In this document: one piece after another, positions 1 through 6,374 of the stretch
Position numbering within the stretch: the stretch's first letter is position 1
Layout of the letters: each line of letters begins with the position of its first letter
Assembly (NCBI GenBank): GCA_051867615.1
Contig: JBJDYU010000037.1
Coordinates: forward strand, 1-12,470
Reading direction: 5' to 3'
DNA length: 12,470 bases
DNA from: RGIG5472 sp051867615
GTDB lineage: Bacteria > Bacillota > Clostridia > Oscillospirales > Oscillospiraceae
Program-made: the position numbers and the translations under genes
Notes under the pieces: generated by a model
Database searches by the model: none
The model's input: only the letters and a program-made list of their open reading frames with translations
What the model was told of the DNA's origin: nothing

Positions 1-15
1 TACCTCATATAAGCA

Positions 16-44
16 AAAAAGCCCAGCAAAAAGCTGGACTTTTT
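16..44 (+). terminator. Terminator-like hairpin at the left edge
   Basis: A 12-bp stem (16-27 with 33-44) contains one C/A mismatch. It has an A5 loop and ends in five T on the plus strand, so it probably ends the gene upstream of the window. The arms begin AAAAAG and end CTTTTT, so it could also work on the other strand. Only the tail of the preceding region is visible, and the terminated gene cannot be named. Confidence 0.5.
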
Positions 45-54
45 CGACAAGCTG

Positions 55-84
55 GAAGCCGCTCAGGACATCCTGAGCGGCTTC
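55..84. repeat. Perfect 14-bp inverted repeat before the DUF3846 remnant
   Basis: GAAGCCGCTCAGGA (55-68) and its exact reverse complement (71-84) are separated by only two bases. As RNA this would be a very stable hairpin. It lies 7 bases before the GGAGG ribosome site (91-95) of the reading frame starting at 104. No T-run follows, so a terminator role is weak. A translational or protein-binding role is possible but unproven. Confidence 0.6.
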
Positions 85-103
85 ATGTTTGGAGGTCATC
101 TCT

Positions 104-217
104 ATGAATATTTTGCTTGTTGAGCCCGGCGAAGCCCCGCGCCCCGCGGAGATCGCCCCGAACTCTTTGGCGTTTGATCACCTAATGCCAAAGCACGACT
201 GGCTTCACTTATTTTGA
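104..217 (+). pseudogene. 5' remnant of a DUF3846-family gene
   Basis: The frame starts at ATG 104 behind GGAGG (91-95) with 8-base spacing. It begins MNILLVEPGEAPRPAEI, which matches the usual start of DUF3846 proteins (hydrophobic strand, then VEPG and a charged stretch ending in EI). These are small accessory proteins of unknown function common on conjugative elements and phages of Firmicutes. After about codon 22 the likeness ends, and after 37 codons the frame stops at TGA 215-217. The family normally runs to about 80-120 residues and carries a glycine-rich segment and a YP motif that are missing here. The good ribosome site with an abruptly lost body suggests truncation by recombination, probably when the recombinase module was joined. 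The family call rests on about 20 residues and is moderate. Confidence 0.5.
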
Positions 218-255
218 ATGATAAAATATATCAAAAAGAAGCTAAGGGGACACGC

Positions 256-1899
256 ATGGATATATACAATATTCGCAATGAACTCAATTCAGGCAAGACG
301 ATTTACGACCTTCCGCTCCGGGTCACATACTATGCCCGTGTCTCCACGGATAAGGATGAGCAGCTTCATTCGCTGTCTGCGCAGGTGCGCTATTACTCGG
401 AGTTTATTCGGGAATGCCCTAACTGGACTTTTGTGGACGGATATGTTGACGAGGGCCTCAGCGGGACAAGCGTAGGGAAGCGCGAAAACTTTCTCCGTAT
501 GATCGACGACGCCAAGGCCAGGCGATTTGACTTTATCGTGACGAAAGAGATTTCCCGCTTTTCCCGTAACACGCTCGACAGCATTCAATACACGCAGGAA
601 CTGCTGCGCTGCGGGGTAGGGGTGCTGTTTCAGTCTGATAACATCAATACCCTGATGCCGGATGCGGAGCTGCGGCTGACCATCATGTCCAGTATAGCCC
701 AGGATGAAGTGCGGAAAATATCGGAGCGAGTCAAGTTCGGGTTCAAGCGGGCAATCGAGCATGGCGTGGTGCTGGGCAATAATCGGATATGGGGATACGA
801 GAAACGGGAAGGGAAGCTGGTCATCAAAGAGGATGAGGCCGAAATCGTTCGCATGATCTTTGACCTCTACGCCAATCATCAACTGGGGATCCGCACGATC
901 GTCAATCACTTAAGCGGACTTGGCTACAAGAACTCAAAAGGGAATGACTTTTCGTTCAGCACGATCCGCGGGATCCTGAGCAATCCGAAGTATAAGGGCT
1001 ATTACTGCGGTGGGAAAAGCTGCAAGTATGATTACAAAATCAATGACCGCAAGTATTTTTCCCAAGAGGAATGGGTCATGTATAAGGATGAGGAAAATGT
1101 GCCGCCCATCGTGTCAGAGGAGCTGTGGGAAAAGGCAAACCTGATTCTGGCAAAGCGTTCCGCATCCCAAAGCGCCGAGGACAAGACCAGTTATCAAAAC
1201 AAGTATCCGTACAGCGGGAAAATCATCTGTGGGATCCATAAACAGCCGTATTATCGCTCCCTGTACCGCTATAAAAGCGGGGGCAAAGAGGTATGGCAAT
1301 GTCAGGAGTACAGCAAAAAGGGGAAAAGCGGCTGCTCGTCACCGATCCTGTACACAGTGGAGCTGGATGAAATCGTGAGACAGTCGTTGGAGCATCTTTC
1401 CATCCACAAAGAAGAGATGATCCACGAGCTGGTTCAGCTCTATACGACGATCGGGAGCGGCACAAAGGCGGATGAAGATATTGCCAGATGCAAAACCAGT
1501 ATCGACGATATTTTGCGGCGCAAGGACAAGCTGCTGGACCTGAGCATTGATGGGCGGATATCAGACGATGAATTCAGCCTTAGAAACGACCGGTTCAATG
1601 AGGAGCTGGAAAAGCTGCAGCAGAGAGTAAAGGAGCTGGAAGAAGAAAGAATAAAGAGCAGGGATATGATGCAGTCCATTGACGTATTGCGTCAGGCTAT
1701 CACGAAAGAACTGGACTTTTCGGACGGTTTCACCACGGGCGTGATCGACGCCCTGTTGGATCATATAGAAGTATTTGGCACAGACGACAAGAACCGGGTA
1801 CAGGTGAACGTATATCTGAAAGCCGCCTCTGAAAGGCAGGAATATCTGATACAGCGGGGAAGGGGAAAGACTTCTGTTTGTACCAGACAACACACATGA
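256..1899 (+). CDS. Large serine recombinase (site-specific integrase/excisionase)
   Basis: This is a 547-residue large serine recombinase that would cut and rejoin DNA at attachment sites to integrate or excise its element. The N-terminal resolvase domain (about 20-165) has YARVST with the nucleophile Ser30, the DEGLSGTS segment and the arginine-rich SRFSRNTLDS. The Recombinase domain follows (about 180-290). A zinc ribbon comes next, with Cys/His in KIICGIHKQ and later WQC and GCSS. A coiled coil (about 435-480) and a C-terminal DNA-binding tail complete it. I chose ATG 256 because AGGGG (246-250) lies five bases upstream; the in-frame TTG at 214 has no ribosome site and adds residues unlike the family. 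The gene is visibly less GC-rich than the genes after 1900. Its last codons run into the spoIVA sequence and its stop TGA 1897-1899 overlaps a spoIVA Met codon, so the tail may depend on the integration site. Confidence 0.93.
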   Translation: MDIYNIRNELNSGKTIYDLPLRVTYYARVSTDKDEQLHSLSAQVRYYSEFIRECPNWTFVDGYVDEGLSGTSVGKRENFLRMIDDAKARRFDFIVTKEISRFSRNTLDSIQYTQELLRCGVGVLFQSDNINTLMPDAELRLTIMSSIAQDEVRKISERVKFGFKRAIEHGVVLGNNRIWGYEKREGKLVIKEDEAEIVRMIFDLYANHQLGIRTIVNHLSGLGYKNSKGNDFSFSTIRGILSNPKYKGYYCGGKSCKYDYKINDRKYFSQEEWVMYKDEENVPPIVSEELWEKANLILAKRSASQSAEDKTSYQNKYPYSGKIICGIHKQPYYRSLYRYKSGGKEVWQCQEYSKKGKSGCSSPILYTVELDEIVRQSLEHLSIHKEEMIHELVQLYTTIGSGTKADEDIARCKTSIDDILRRKDKLLDLSIDGRISDDEFSLRNDRFNEELEKLQQRVKELEEERIKSRDMMQSIDVLRQAITKELDFSDGFTTGVIDALLDHIEVFGTDDKNRVQVNVYLKAASERQEYLIQRGRGKTSVCTRQHT

Positions 1900-2171
1900 T
1901 CCGGGCGGATGTGGAGGCGTCGGTGTCCCCGGTGGTGGGGACGGAAAAGCAGTCCGAGGACATGGTGAATTACCTGCTGCAGGAGTTCGAGGGAGACATC
2001 AGCAAGATCTGGGAGAGCAATATGTTCGGCCGCAGCTTCAACGAGCTGGTGAGCGAGGACCTGCAGGCGAAGCTCAAGCGGATGCCGGAGGACGCGCAGA
2101 AGAAGCTGCAGGAGACGCTGCAGCGCATCATCAACGAGGGCAGCGCCGGCCTCATCTGTATCATCCTGTAA
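1878..2171 (+). CDS. spoIVA: 3' segment of split spoIVA (stage IV sporulation protein A, C-terminal ~92 residues)
   Basis: The frame carries HMIRADVE, VVGTEKQSED, the WESNMFGRS segment, LQAKLKRMPEDA, LQETLQRIINEGS and the terminal LICIIL. Together these match the C-terminus of SpoIVA nearly end to end. SpoIVA is a ~490-residue ATPase that polymerises on the forespore and founds the spore coat and cortex assembly platform. Its extreme C-terminus is needed for localisation and partner contact. Homology starts at about 1893. The TTG at 1878 is merely the first possible start after an in-frame TGA at 1830 and has no well-spaced ribosome site, so this is not an independent gene. The GTPase-like Walker regions and the middle domain, about 400 codons, are missing and should lie beyond the left end of the element. 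The terminal segment is well conserved, with no internal stop or frameshift, as expected for a recently split or still reassembled gene. Confidence 0.9.
   Translation: MYQTTHMIRADVEASVSPVVGTEKQSEDMVNYLLQEFEGDISKIWESNMFGRSFNELVSEDLQAKLKRMPEDAQKKLQETLQRIINEGSAGLICIIL
1880..1900. other. Inferred right attachment junction (element / spoIVA)
   Basis: SpoIVA homology can be read back to the codons for HMIR (1893-1904). Upstream of these, the spoIVA frame gives LYQTT, while SpoIVA proteins usually have a serine or proline-containing segment ending in SIHMI. The loss of similarity, the end of the recombinase frame and the change in base composition all fall here. The crossover therefore probably lies within a few bases of 1885-1895. 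The exact core dinucleotide cannot be fixed without the other junction or an uninterrupted relative. Confidence 0.55.
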
Positions 2172-2206
2172 AAAGAAGACGACCGTTTCTTGGCTCTACG
2201 GGCATT

Positions 2207-2236
2207 AAAACAGACCGGCGGAACTCCGCCGGTCTG
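2207..2236 (-). terminator. Terminator between convergent spoIVA and pfp
   Basis: CAGACCGGCGG (2211-2221) pairs perfectly with CCGCCGGTCTG (2226-2236) around a four-base loop. On the minus strand the stem runs into TTTT (plus-strand AAAA 2207-2210), so it best fits the end of the phosphofructokinase transcript. On the plus strand the tail is only weakly T-rich, but it may also stop spoIVA transcripts. Confidence 0.8.
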
Positions 2237-2253
2237 TCTGCGTCTATAGGGTT

Positions 2254-3492
2254 TTACTTCGCCAGGACCTTCTTCAGCTTGACGAAGCGGGGCAGGGAAG
2301 CGGTGAGGGGCCGCTCCGGCTCGCCCTGGATGAGGGGCAGCGCGTAGTCGATGAACTCCCGGCCCACGCCGTTGCCCTCGGCGTTGATCCACTCCAGCGG
2401 CAGCTTCTTTTCGGTGTTCGCCACCTCGGTGAGGCCCAGCAGCTTGGTGCGGCAGATGTAGTGGCCGTTTTCCTCGCCGCGCTCAAAGGCCACCATCTTG
2501 TCGGTGATGCCGTTCACCGCGTTCTCCACCGCCGCCTTACCGGCCATGAAGGATTCCTCGATATCGGTCCTGGAGGCGAGATGCGCGCCGCAACGCTGCA
2601 GCAGGCTCAGCTCGATGCCGCGGACCTTGGCGCCGGTCTTGGCCTTCACCTGCGCCGCCAGCAGCGCCGCGAGACCGCCCAGCTGGGCGTGGCCGAAGCC
2701 GTCCGTGGCGGAGGTCTTGGCCTCAGAGATGAAGGAGCCGTCCGCGTAATGGATGCCCTCCGACACGGCCACCATGCAGTTGCCCTTTTCGCGGTAAATG
2801 CGGTCCACATCTGCCAGGAAGCGATCCATGTCGAAGTCCACCTCCGGGAGGTAGATCAGATCGGGGCCGGAGCCGAACTCCGTCGCCAGCGCCGCAGCGG
2901 CGGCGAGCCAGCCCGCGTGACGGCCCATGATCTCCACCACGACCACCATGCCGGTGTCATACACCCGGGCGTCCTGATAGACCTCCATGCAGGAGGTGGC
3001 TATGTACTTGGCGGCGGAGGCGTAGCCGGGGCAGTGGTCGGTGCCGAAAAGGTCGTTGTCGATGGTCTTGGGCACGCCCATGACGCGGCACTCATAGCCC
3101 ACGCGCTGCATATACTTGGAGATCTTGTTGCAGGTGTCCATGGAGTCGTTGCCGCCGTTATAGAAGAAGTAGCGGACGTTGTGCTTCCTGAACACCTCCA
3201 GAATGCGCTTGTAATCCGTGTCGTCCACATCCGGGTCGGCGATCTTATAGCGGCAGGAGCCGAGGGCGGAGGAGGGCGTGTACTTCATCAGCTCCAGCTC
3301 CGCCGGGTCCTCCTGACCCATATCGAACAGGCGGTCATTCAGCACGCCCTTGATGCCATGCTCCGCGCCGTAAACGGCGGTGATGTTGGGGTTTTCCAGG
3401 GCCGTCTTGATGACGCCGTAGGCACTGGCGTTGATGACGGACGTAGGACCGCCGGACTGGCCGATGATGCAGGCGCCTTTCAAAGTATCCAT
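2254..3492 (-). CDS. pfp: Phosphofructokinase, pyrophosphate-dependent type (PPi--fructose-6-phosphate 1-phosphotransferase)
   Basis: This cytoplasmic enzyme of 412 residues phosphorylates fructose 6-phosphate to fructose 1,6-bisphosphate. The phosphate-donor motif GQSGGPTSVIN lies at 11-21, then GGNDSMDT at 113-120, PKTIDND at 141-147 and MGRHAGWLA at 189-197. In ATP-dependent enzymes the positions of Asp116 and Lys142 are glycines (GGDGS, PGTIDND). Asp and Lys there are the known signature of PPi users, so diphosphate is the likely donor and the reaction would be reversible. GGNDS differs from the more usual GGDDS but occurs in a clostridial subgroup. I chose ATG 3492 because GGAGG (3500-3504) precedes it by seven bases; the upstream ATG at 3543 lies within the likely promoter. 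It is divergent from the aldolase gene, whose product acts on its product. Confidence 0.92.
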   Translation of the reverse strand: MDTLKGACIIGQSGGPTSVINASAYGVIKTALENPNITAVYGAEHGIKGVLNDRLFDMGQEDPAELELMKYTPSSALGSCRYKIADPDVDDTDYKRILEVFRKHNVRYFFYNGGNDSMDTCNKISKYMQRVGYECRVMGVPKTIDNDLFGTDHCPGYASAAKYIATSCMEVYQDARVYDTGMVVVVEIMGRHAGWLAAAAALATEFGSGPDLIYLPEVDFDMDRFLADVDRIYREKGNCMVAVSEGIHYADGSFISEAKTSATDGFGHAQLGGLAALLAAQVKAKTGAKVRGIELSLLQRCGAHLASRTDIEESFMAGKAAVENAVNGITDKMVAFERGEENGHYICRTKLLGLTEVANTEKKLPLEWINAEGNGVGREFIDYALPLIQGEPERPLTASLPRFVKLKKVLAK

Positions 3493-3499
3493 AGAATAT

Positions 3500-3504
3500 C
3501 CTCC
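3500..3504 (-). promoter_or_regulatory. Ribosome binding site fixing the pfp start
   Basis: The minus strand reads GGAGG followed by seven bases and ATG at 3492. The alternative ATG at 3543 would add 17 residues and has no such site. Confidence 0.8.
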
Positions 3505-3526
3505 ATTCCATTTTGTTTCTGCCTGT

Positions 3527-3555
3527 ATCATACCATGTTCCAAAGTCCTTGTAAA
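3527..3555 (-). promoter_or_regulatory. Sigma-A type promoter of pfp
   Basis: On the minus strand TTTACA (3550-3555) and TATGAT (3527-3532) are separated by 17 bases. Each box has five of six consensus bases. Transcription would start near 3520, giving a leader of about 28 bases before the ribosome site and ATG 3492. Confidence 0.65.
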
Positions 3556-3628
3556 TTGAGAATTTCCGAATTGTGAGAATCGAAAAGCCCCATAAAACGG
3601 CGGTGGGAAAATTTGTGAAAGATTTTAC

Positions 3629-3657
3629 TTGTCAAGCGGAGCAAGAATGGGTAAACT
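3629..3657 (+). promoter_or_regulatory. Probable promoter of fba
   Basis: TTGTCA (3629-3634) and TAAACT (3652-3657) are 17 bases apart. The -35 box is good and the -10 box matches four of six bases. A start near 3664 leaves a leader of about 46 bases. Confidence 0.5.
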
Positions 3658-3709
3658 GAAAGGGAAAAGGGAGCGCAAGAATCAAATTCATTGAAAAGGA
3701 GATTTGACC

Positions 3710-4645
3710 ATGCCTCTTGTTACTACAACCGAAATGTTCAAAAAGGCCTATGAGGGCGGCTACGCCATCGGCGCTTTCAACGTGAATAACATGGAGATCG
3801 TGCAGGGCATCACGGAAGCCGCGAAGGAGCTGCGCGCGCCGCTGATCCTGCAGGTGTCCAAGGGCGCCCGGGCCTATGCCAATCACACCTATCTGATCAA
3901 GCTCGTGGAGGCCGCTCTCATCGAGACCGGTCTGCCCATCTGCCTGCACCTGGACCACGGCGACAGCTTTGAGACCTGCAAGTCCTGCATCGACGGCGGC
4001 TTCACCTCCGTTATGATCGACGCCTCCTCCAAGCCCTTTGAGGAGAACGTGGCCCTGACCCGTCAGGTGGTGGAGTATGCCCACGACCACGGCGTGGTGG
4101 TGGAAGCGGAGCTGGGCACGCTGGCCGGCATCGAGGATGAGGTGAAGGTCAGCGCCGAGGATTCCTCCTACACCCACCCTGAGGAGGTGGAGGAGTTCGT
4201 CTCCCGCACCGGCTGCGACTCCCTCGCCATCGCCATCGGCACCAGCCACGGCGCATACAAGTTCAAGCCCGGCACCAAGCCCCAGCTGCGCTTCGACGTG
4301 CTGCATGAGTGCGAAAAGCGCCTGCCCGGCTTCCCCATCGTGCTGCACGGCTCTTCCTCCGTACCGCAGGATCTGGTGGAGAAGATCAACCGCTTCGGCG
4401 GCCAGATGCCCGGCGCCATCGGTGTGCCGGAGGATCAGCTGCGCGAGGCTGCCAAGAGCGCGGTCTGCAAGATCAACATCGACTCCGACCTGCGCCTTGC
4501 CATGACCGCCACCATCCGCGAGTATTTCGTGGAGCATCCCGATCATTTCGACCCCCGGCAGTACCTCAAGCCCGCCCGTGCCGCCATCAAGGAGCTGGTG
4601 GCTCACAAGCTGGTGGACGTGCTGGGCTGCGCCGGCAAGGCCTGA
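3710..4645 (+). CDS. fba: Class II fructose-1,6-bisphosphate aldolase
   Basis: This zinc-dependent cytoplasmic aldolase of 311 residues cleaves fructose 1,6-bisphosphate into dihydroxyacetone phosphate and glyceraldehyde 3-phosphate, and catalyses the reverse. The class II hallmarks are all present: LHLDHGDSF with catalytic Asp82 and zinc ligand His83, VEAELG (131-136) with the acidic ligand, SHGAYKF with His180, LHGSSS with His213, and NIDSD (257-260) in the phosphate site. Length and order are normal for the TIM-barrel family. AAAAGGAG (3694-3701) lies eight bases before ATG 3710; the in-frame TTG at 3704 is too close to that site. It is transcribed away from pfp, which makes its substrate, and ends at a strong terminator. 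Related ketose-bisphosphate aldolases (GatY/KbaY) share the fold, but the glycolytic neighbour favours Fba. Confidence 0.93.
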   Translation: MPLVTTTEMFKKAYEGGYAIGAFNVNNMEIVQGITEAAKELRAPLILQVSKGARAYANHTYLIKLVEAALIETGLPICLHLDHGDSFETCKSCIDGGFTSVMIDASSKPFEENVALTRQVVEYAHDHGVVVEAELGTLAGIEDEVKVSAEDSSYTHPEEVEEFVSRTGCDSLAIAIGTSHGAYKFKPGTKPQLRFDVLHECEKRLPGFPIVLHGSSSVPQDLVEKINRFGGQMPGAIGVPEDQLREAAKSAVCKINIDSDLRLAMTATIREYFVEHPDHFDPRQYLKPARAAIKELVAHKLVDVLGCAGKA

Positions 4646-4667
4646 GGCTTCAAACAACGTCATATGT

Positions 4668-4705
4668 AAAAGCGGCGTGTACCAAACGGTACACGCCGCT
4701 TTTTT
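4668..4705. terminator. Strong bidirectional terminator
   Basis: A perfect 16-bp stem (4668-4683 with 4688-4703, core GCGGCGTGTACC) has an AAAC loop. It is followed by T's on the plus strand and, because the stem begins with AAAA, also by T's on the minus strand. It sits between the convergent ends of fba and the DUF4179 gene and should serve both. Confidence 0.9.
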
Positions 4706-4725
4706 GCCGCTGTGCGTTCCTTGTA

Positions 4726-5730
4726 TCATGCTTCGCCGTCGAGAGGGAAGGTGACCTGCCAGTTGCCGCGGGTGAGAGTGCCGCAGACCGTGAAATCGCC
4801 CCAGAGCGTGCAGTCCGGGAGGTCTTCCGCCGGAACGTCGAAGATATACTCCTCATAACTCCCGCGCTGTTCCGCATCCCAGAAGGAGCCGGCGGCTTCG
4901 CACTGGTATTCCGCACCGCTGCCGTCCCGGAGCCAGAGAGTGCCGTGGTTGTCTGTTTCCAGAATGTTCTCATAGTAGGCCTGGATATGGAGCTTGCCGT
5001 CGATATAGCCAAGGGCGGTGATGGTGACGCCGGGAACAGGGGAGTAATCCGACCCGGAGCCGGGGAGGAGGAAGCGGTCACAGGCGGCGGAGCCGCCGTA
5101 GCCCCGGAGATCCACCTTGGTCTGCGTCTCCGCTGCAGGCGCGGCTGCGCTCAGATCGACCTCCGGAATGGGGCCATGAAAGACCTGCTTTTTGCTGAGG
5201 AATTCCGAGAAGGAAAACGTAATCTTCTTTCCGCCGATCTCCTGCCCGTCCCACTGGGTCAGATGGATGAGATAGTAGGCGGTGCGGGTTTCCTCATCGT
5301 AGCGCTCCAGACGGCAGGCAGCGCTGCAGGAGAAGGGGCGGTTGATGCGGTAGCTGTCAAAGAGGTCGGTGGTCTCGTCCACGCGGTCGCCGGTGAGATC
5401 CCGCAGGGAGAGCAGAATTTCCGCGGTGTCGCCGTCGATGGCGGCGGAGACGACCTCCATGCGGATGCCGTTGTCCTCACAGGAGCGCTGTATGGGCTTC
5501 AGCTTTTGCGCCAGCTCCGGCGAGAAGGCGTAGAGGAACGCATAGGCCGGCTGCACGTCCGCCGCCGCGAGAGCAGGGACGGAGAGGAGCAGGCAGACGG
5601 CCAGCGCCGCCGCGAGAAGCGCGGTTTTTCTTAAAACGGAGCGCTTTCGCCGAGAGGGCGCATGGGCCGCGGCCTCGATATGCCGGGCGCTGATGCCGCC
5701 CACGGCTTGGGAAAGTTCTTCACGGGTCAT
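4726..5730 (-). CDS. DUF4179-type membrane anti-sigma factor
   Basis: This is a 334-residue single-pass protein. A short cytoplasmic N-terminus (about 1-34) begins MTREELSQAVGGIS and ends in a basic stretch, SRRKRSVLRK. A hydrophobic segment (about 36-56, LLAAALAVCLLLSVPAL) follows, and then a ~275-residue extracytoplasmic region. This is the layout of DUF4179 proteins, which act as anti-sigma factors for the ECF sigma encoded just before them. Its start overlaps the sigma stop by four bases (ATGA, 5727-5730), so the two are translationally coupled. The basis is topology, context and general likeness; the outer domain has no catalytic motif I recognise, and the signal it senses is unknown. 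It may also carry a role in envelope stress. The cytoplasmic part is short for binding a sigma factor, as usual in this family. Confidence 0.75.
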   Translation of the reverse strand: MTREELSQAVGGISARHIEAAAHAPSRRKRSVLRKTALLAAALAVCLLLSVPALAAADVQPAYAFLYAFSPELAQKLKPIQRSCEDNGIRMEVVSAAIDGDTAEILLSLRDLTGDRVDETTDLFDSYRINRPFSCSAACRLERYDEETRTAYYLIHLTQWDGQEIGGKKITFSFSEFLSKKQVFHGPIPEVDLSAAAPAAETQTKVDLRGYGGSAACDRFLLPGSGSDYSPVPGVTITALGYIDGKLHIQAYYENILETDNHGTLWLRDGSGAEYQCEAAGSFWDAEQRGSYEEYIFDVPAEDLPDCTLWGDFTVCGTLTRGNWQVTFPLDGEA

Positions 5731-6284
5731 AGGAAAAAGCCTTCCTTTCTGAGGTATGATTTCAGTTTTCCCCGAAGACGGGACAGGCGGACGGAGGCGT
5801 TGTTTTCGCTGATCCCAAAGTCCGCCGCGAGGGCGGCCACGGAGTCTGCGTACCAGTAGCGCCGCACGAAAAGGAAGCGGTCCCTTTCCTCCAGCGTGTC
5901 AAGAAAGGCGTCCAGCAACCGCGTCAGCTCCCGGGCGGAAAGGGCCGTCTCCGCCGTTTCGGGGGCAGAAAGACATTCCTCCAGCTCCTCCAGCGCCACG
6001 TCGTAAAAGCTGTTCCGCTTGCGGGCGGTGTTGGCGTGGTATCGCTTCACGGCGAGATTCCGCACAATGCGGCAGACGTAGGCCGAAAGGGGAGCAGGCC
6101 GCTCCGGCGGGATGGCGTTCCAGACGGCGAGGTATGCGTCGCTGACGCACTCCTCCGCGTCCTGCTCGCTGCGCAGGATGTTGGACGCAATGCGCCGGCA
6201 GAGGGTCCCGTATTTCTTTTCCAGCTCCGCGATGGCCTGCTCCGAGCGCTCAAAGAACAGGCGCAGGATCTCCTGGTCTTGCAA
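5727..6284 (-). CDS. ECF-type RNA polymerase sigma factor
   Basis: This is a 185-residue sigma-70 family protein with regions 2 and 4 only. Region 2 (about 5-85) includes ERSEQAIAELEKKYG and SEQDAEECVSDAYLAVWN followed by a CRIVRNLAVKRYH segment, which contact the -10 element and the core enzyme. Region 4 (about 115-180) includes LDTLEERDRFLFVRRYW and a helix-turn-helix in FGISENNASVRLSRLRGKL that reads the -35 element. I prefer the TTG start at 6284 because AAGGAGG (6294-6300) precedes it at nine bases and the family normally begins a few residues before the ILRLFFERSEQAI segment. The ATG at 6314 has no ribosome site and lies in a possible -10 box. It overlaps its membrane anti-sigma partner and probably regulates this same operon. 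Confidence 0.9.
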   Translation of the reverse strand: MQDQEILRLFFERSEQAIAELEKKYGTLCRRIASNILRSEQDAEECVSDAYLAVWNAIPPERPAPLSAYVCRIVRNLAVKRYHANTARKRNSFYDVALEELEECLSAPETAETALSARELTRLLDAFLDTLEERDRFLFVRRYWYADSVAALAADFGISENNASVRLSRLRGKLKSYLRKEGFFL

Positions 6285-6293
6285 GGCTTCCCG

Positions 6294-6300
6294 CCTCCTT
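6294..6300 (-). promoter_or_regulatory. Ribosome binding site fixing the sigma factor TTG start
   Basis: The minus strand reads AAGGAGG, nine bases, then TTG at 6284. It is the best ribosome site near either candidate start of the sigma gene. Confidence 0.65.
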
Positions 6301-6314
6301 TCCGCTTCACCCAT

Positions 6315-6344
6315 ATACTACGGAAGCACTGGCGCATCTTACAA
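6315..6344 (-). promoter_or_regulatory. Possible promoter of the sigma/anti-sigma pair
   Basis: On the minus strand TTGTAA (6339-6344) and TAGTAT (6315-6320) are 18 bases apart. Transcription would start near 6308, which suits the TTG 6284 start and not ATG 6314. The match is only fair, and an autoregulated promoter read by the ECF sigma itself would look different. Confidence 0.35.
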
Positions 6345-6374
6345 AAAGGAAGAAATATTATAAAGAGAATACAA

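Noticed and set aside
214..255. TTG 214 as recombinase start
   Set aside because: It has no ribosome site, lies inside the DUF3846 remnant frame, and adds 14 residues unlike the family; ATG 256 has AGGGG at proper distance.
1878..2171. An independent small gene starting at TTG 1878
   Set aside because: The sequence matches SpoIVA up to its exact C-terminus and has no well-placed ribosome site, so it is the tail of a split gene.
2461..3576. 371-codon plus-strand frame opposite pfp
   Set aside because: It is a shadow of the phosphofructokinase gene with repetitive Val/His/Gly/Leu composition and no ribosome site.
3632..4729. 365-codon minus-strand frame opposite fba
   Set aside because: It is a shadow of the aldolase gene, and it runs through the perfect bidirectional terminator at 4668-4703.
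4309..5634. 441-codon plus-strand frame from within fba into the DUF4179 gene
   Set aside because: It crosses the terminator and overlaps two supported genes, with no recognisable domain.
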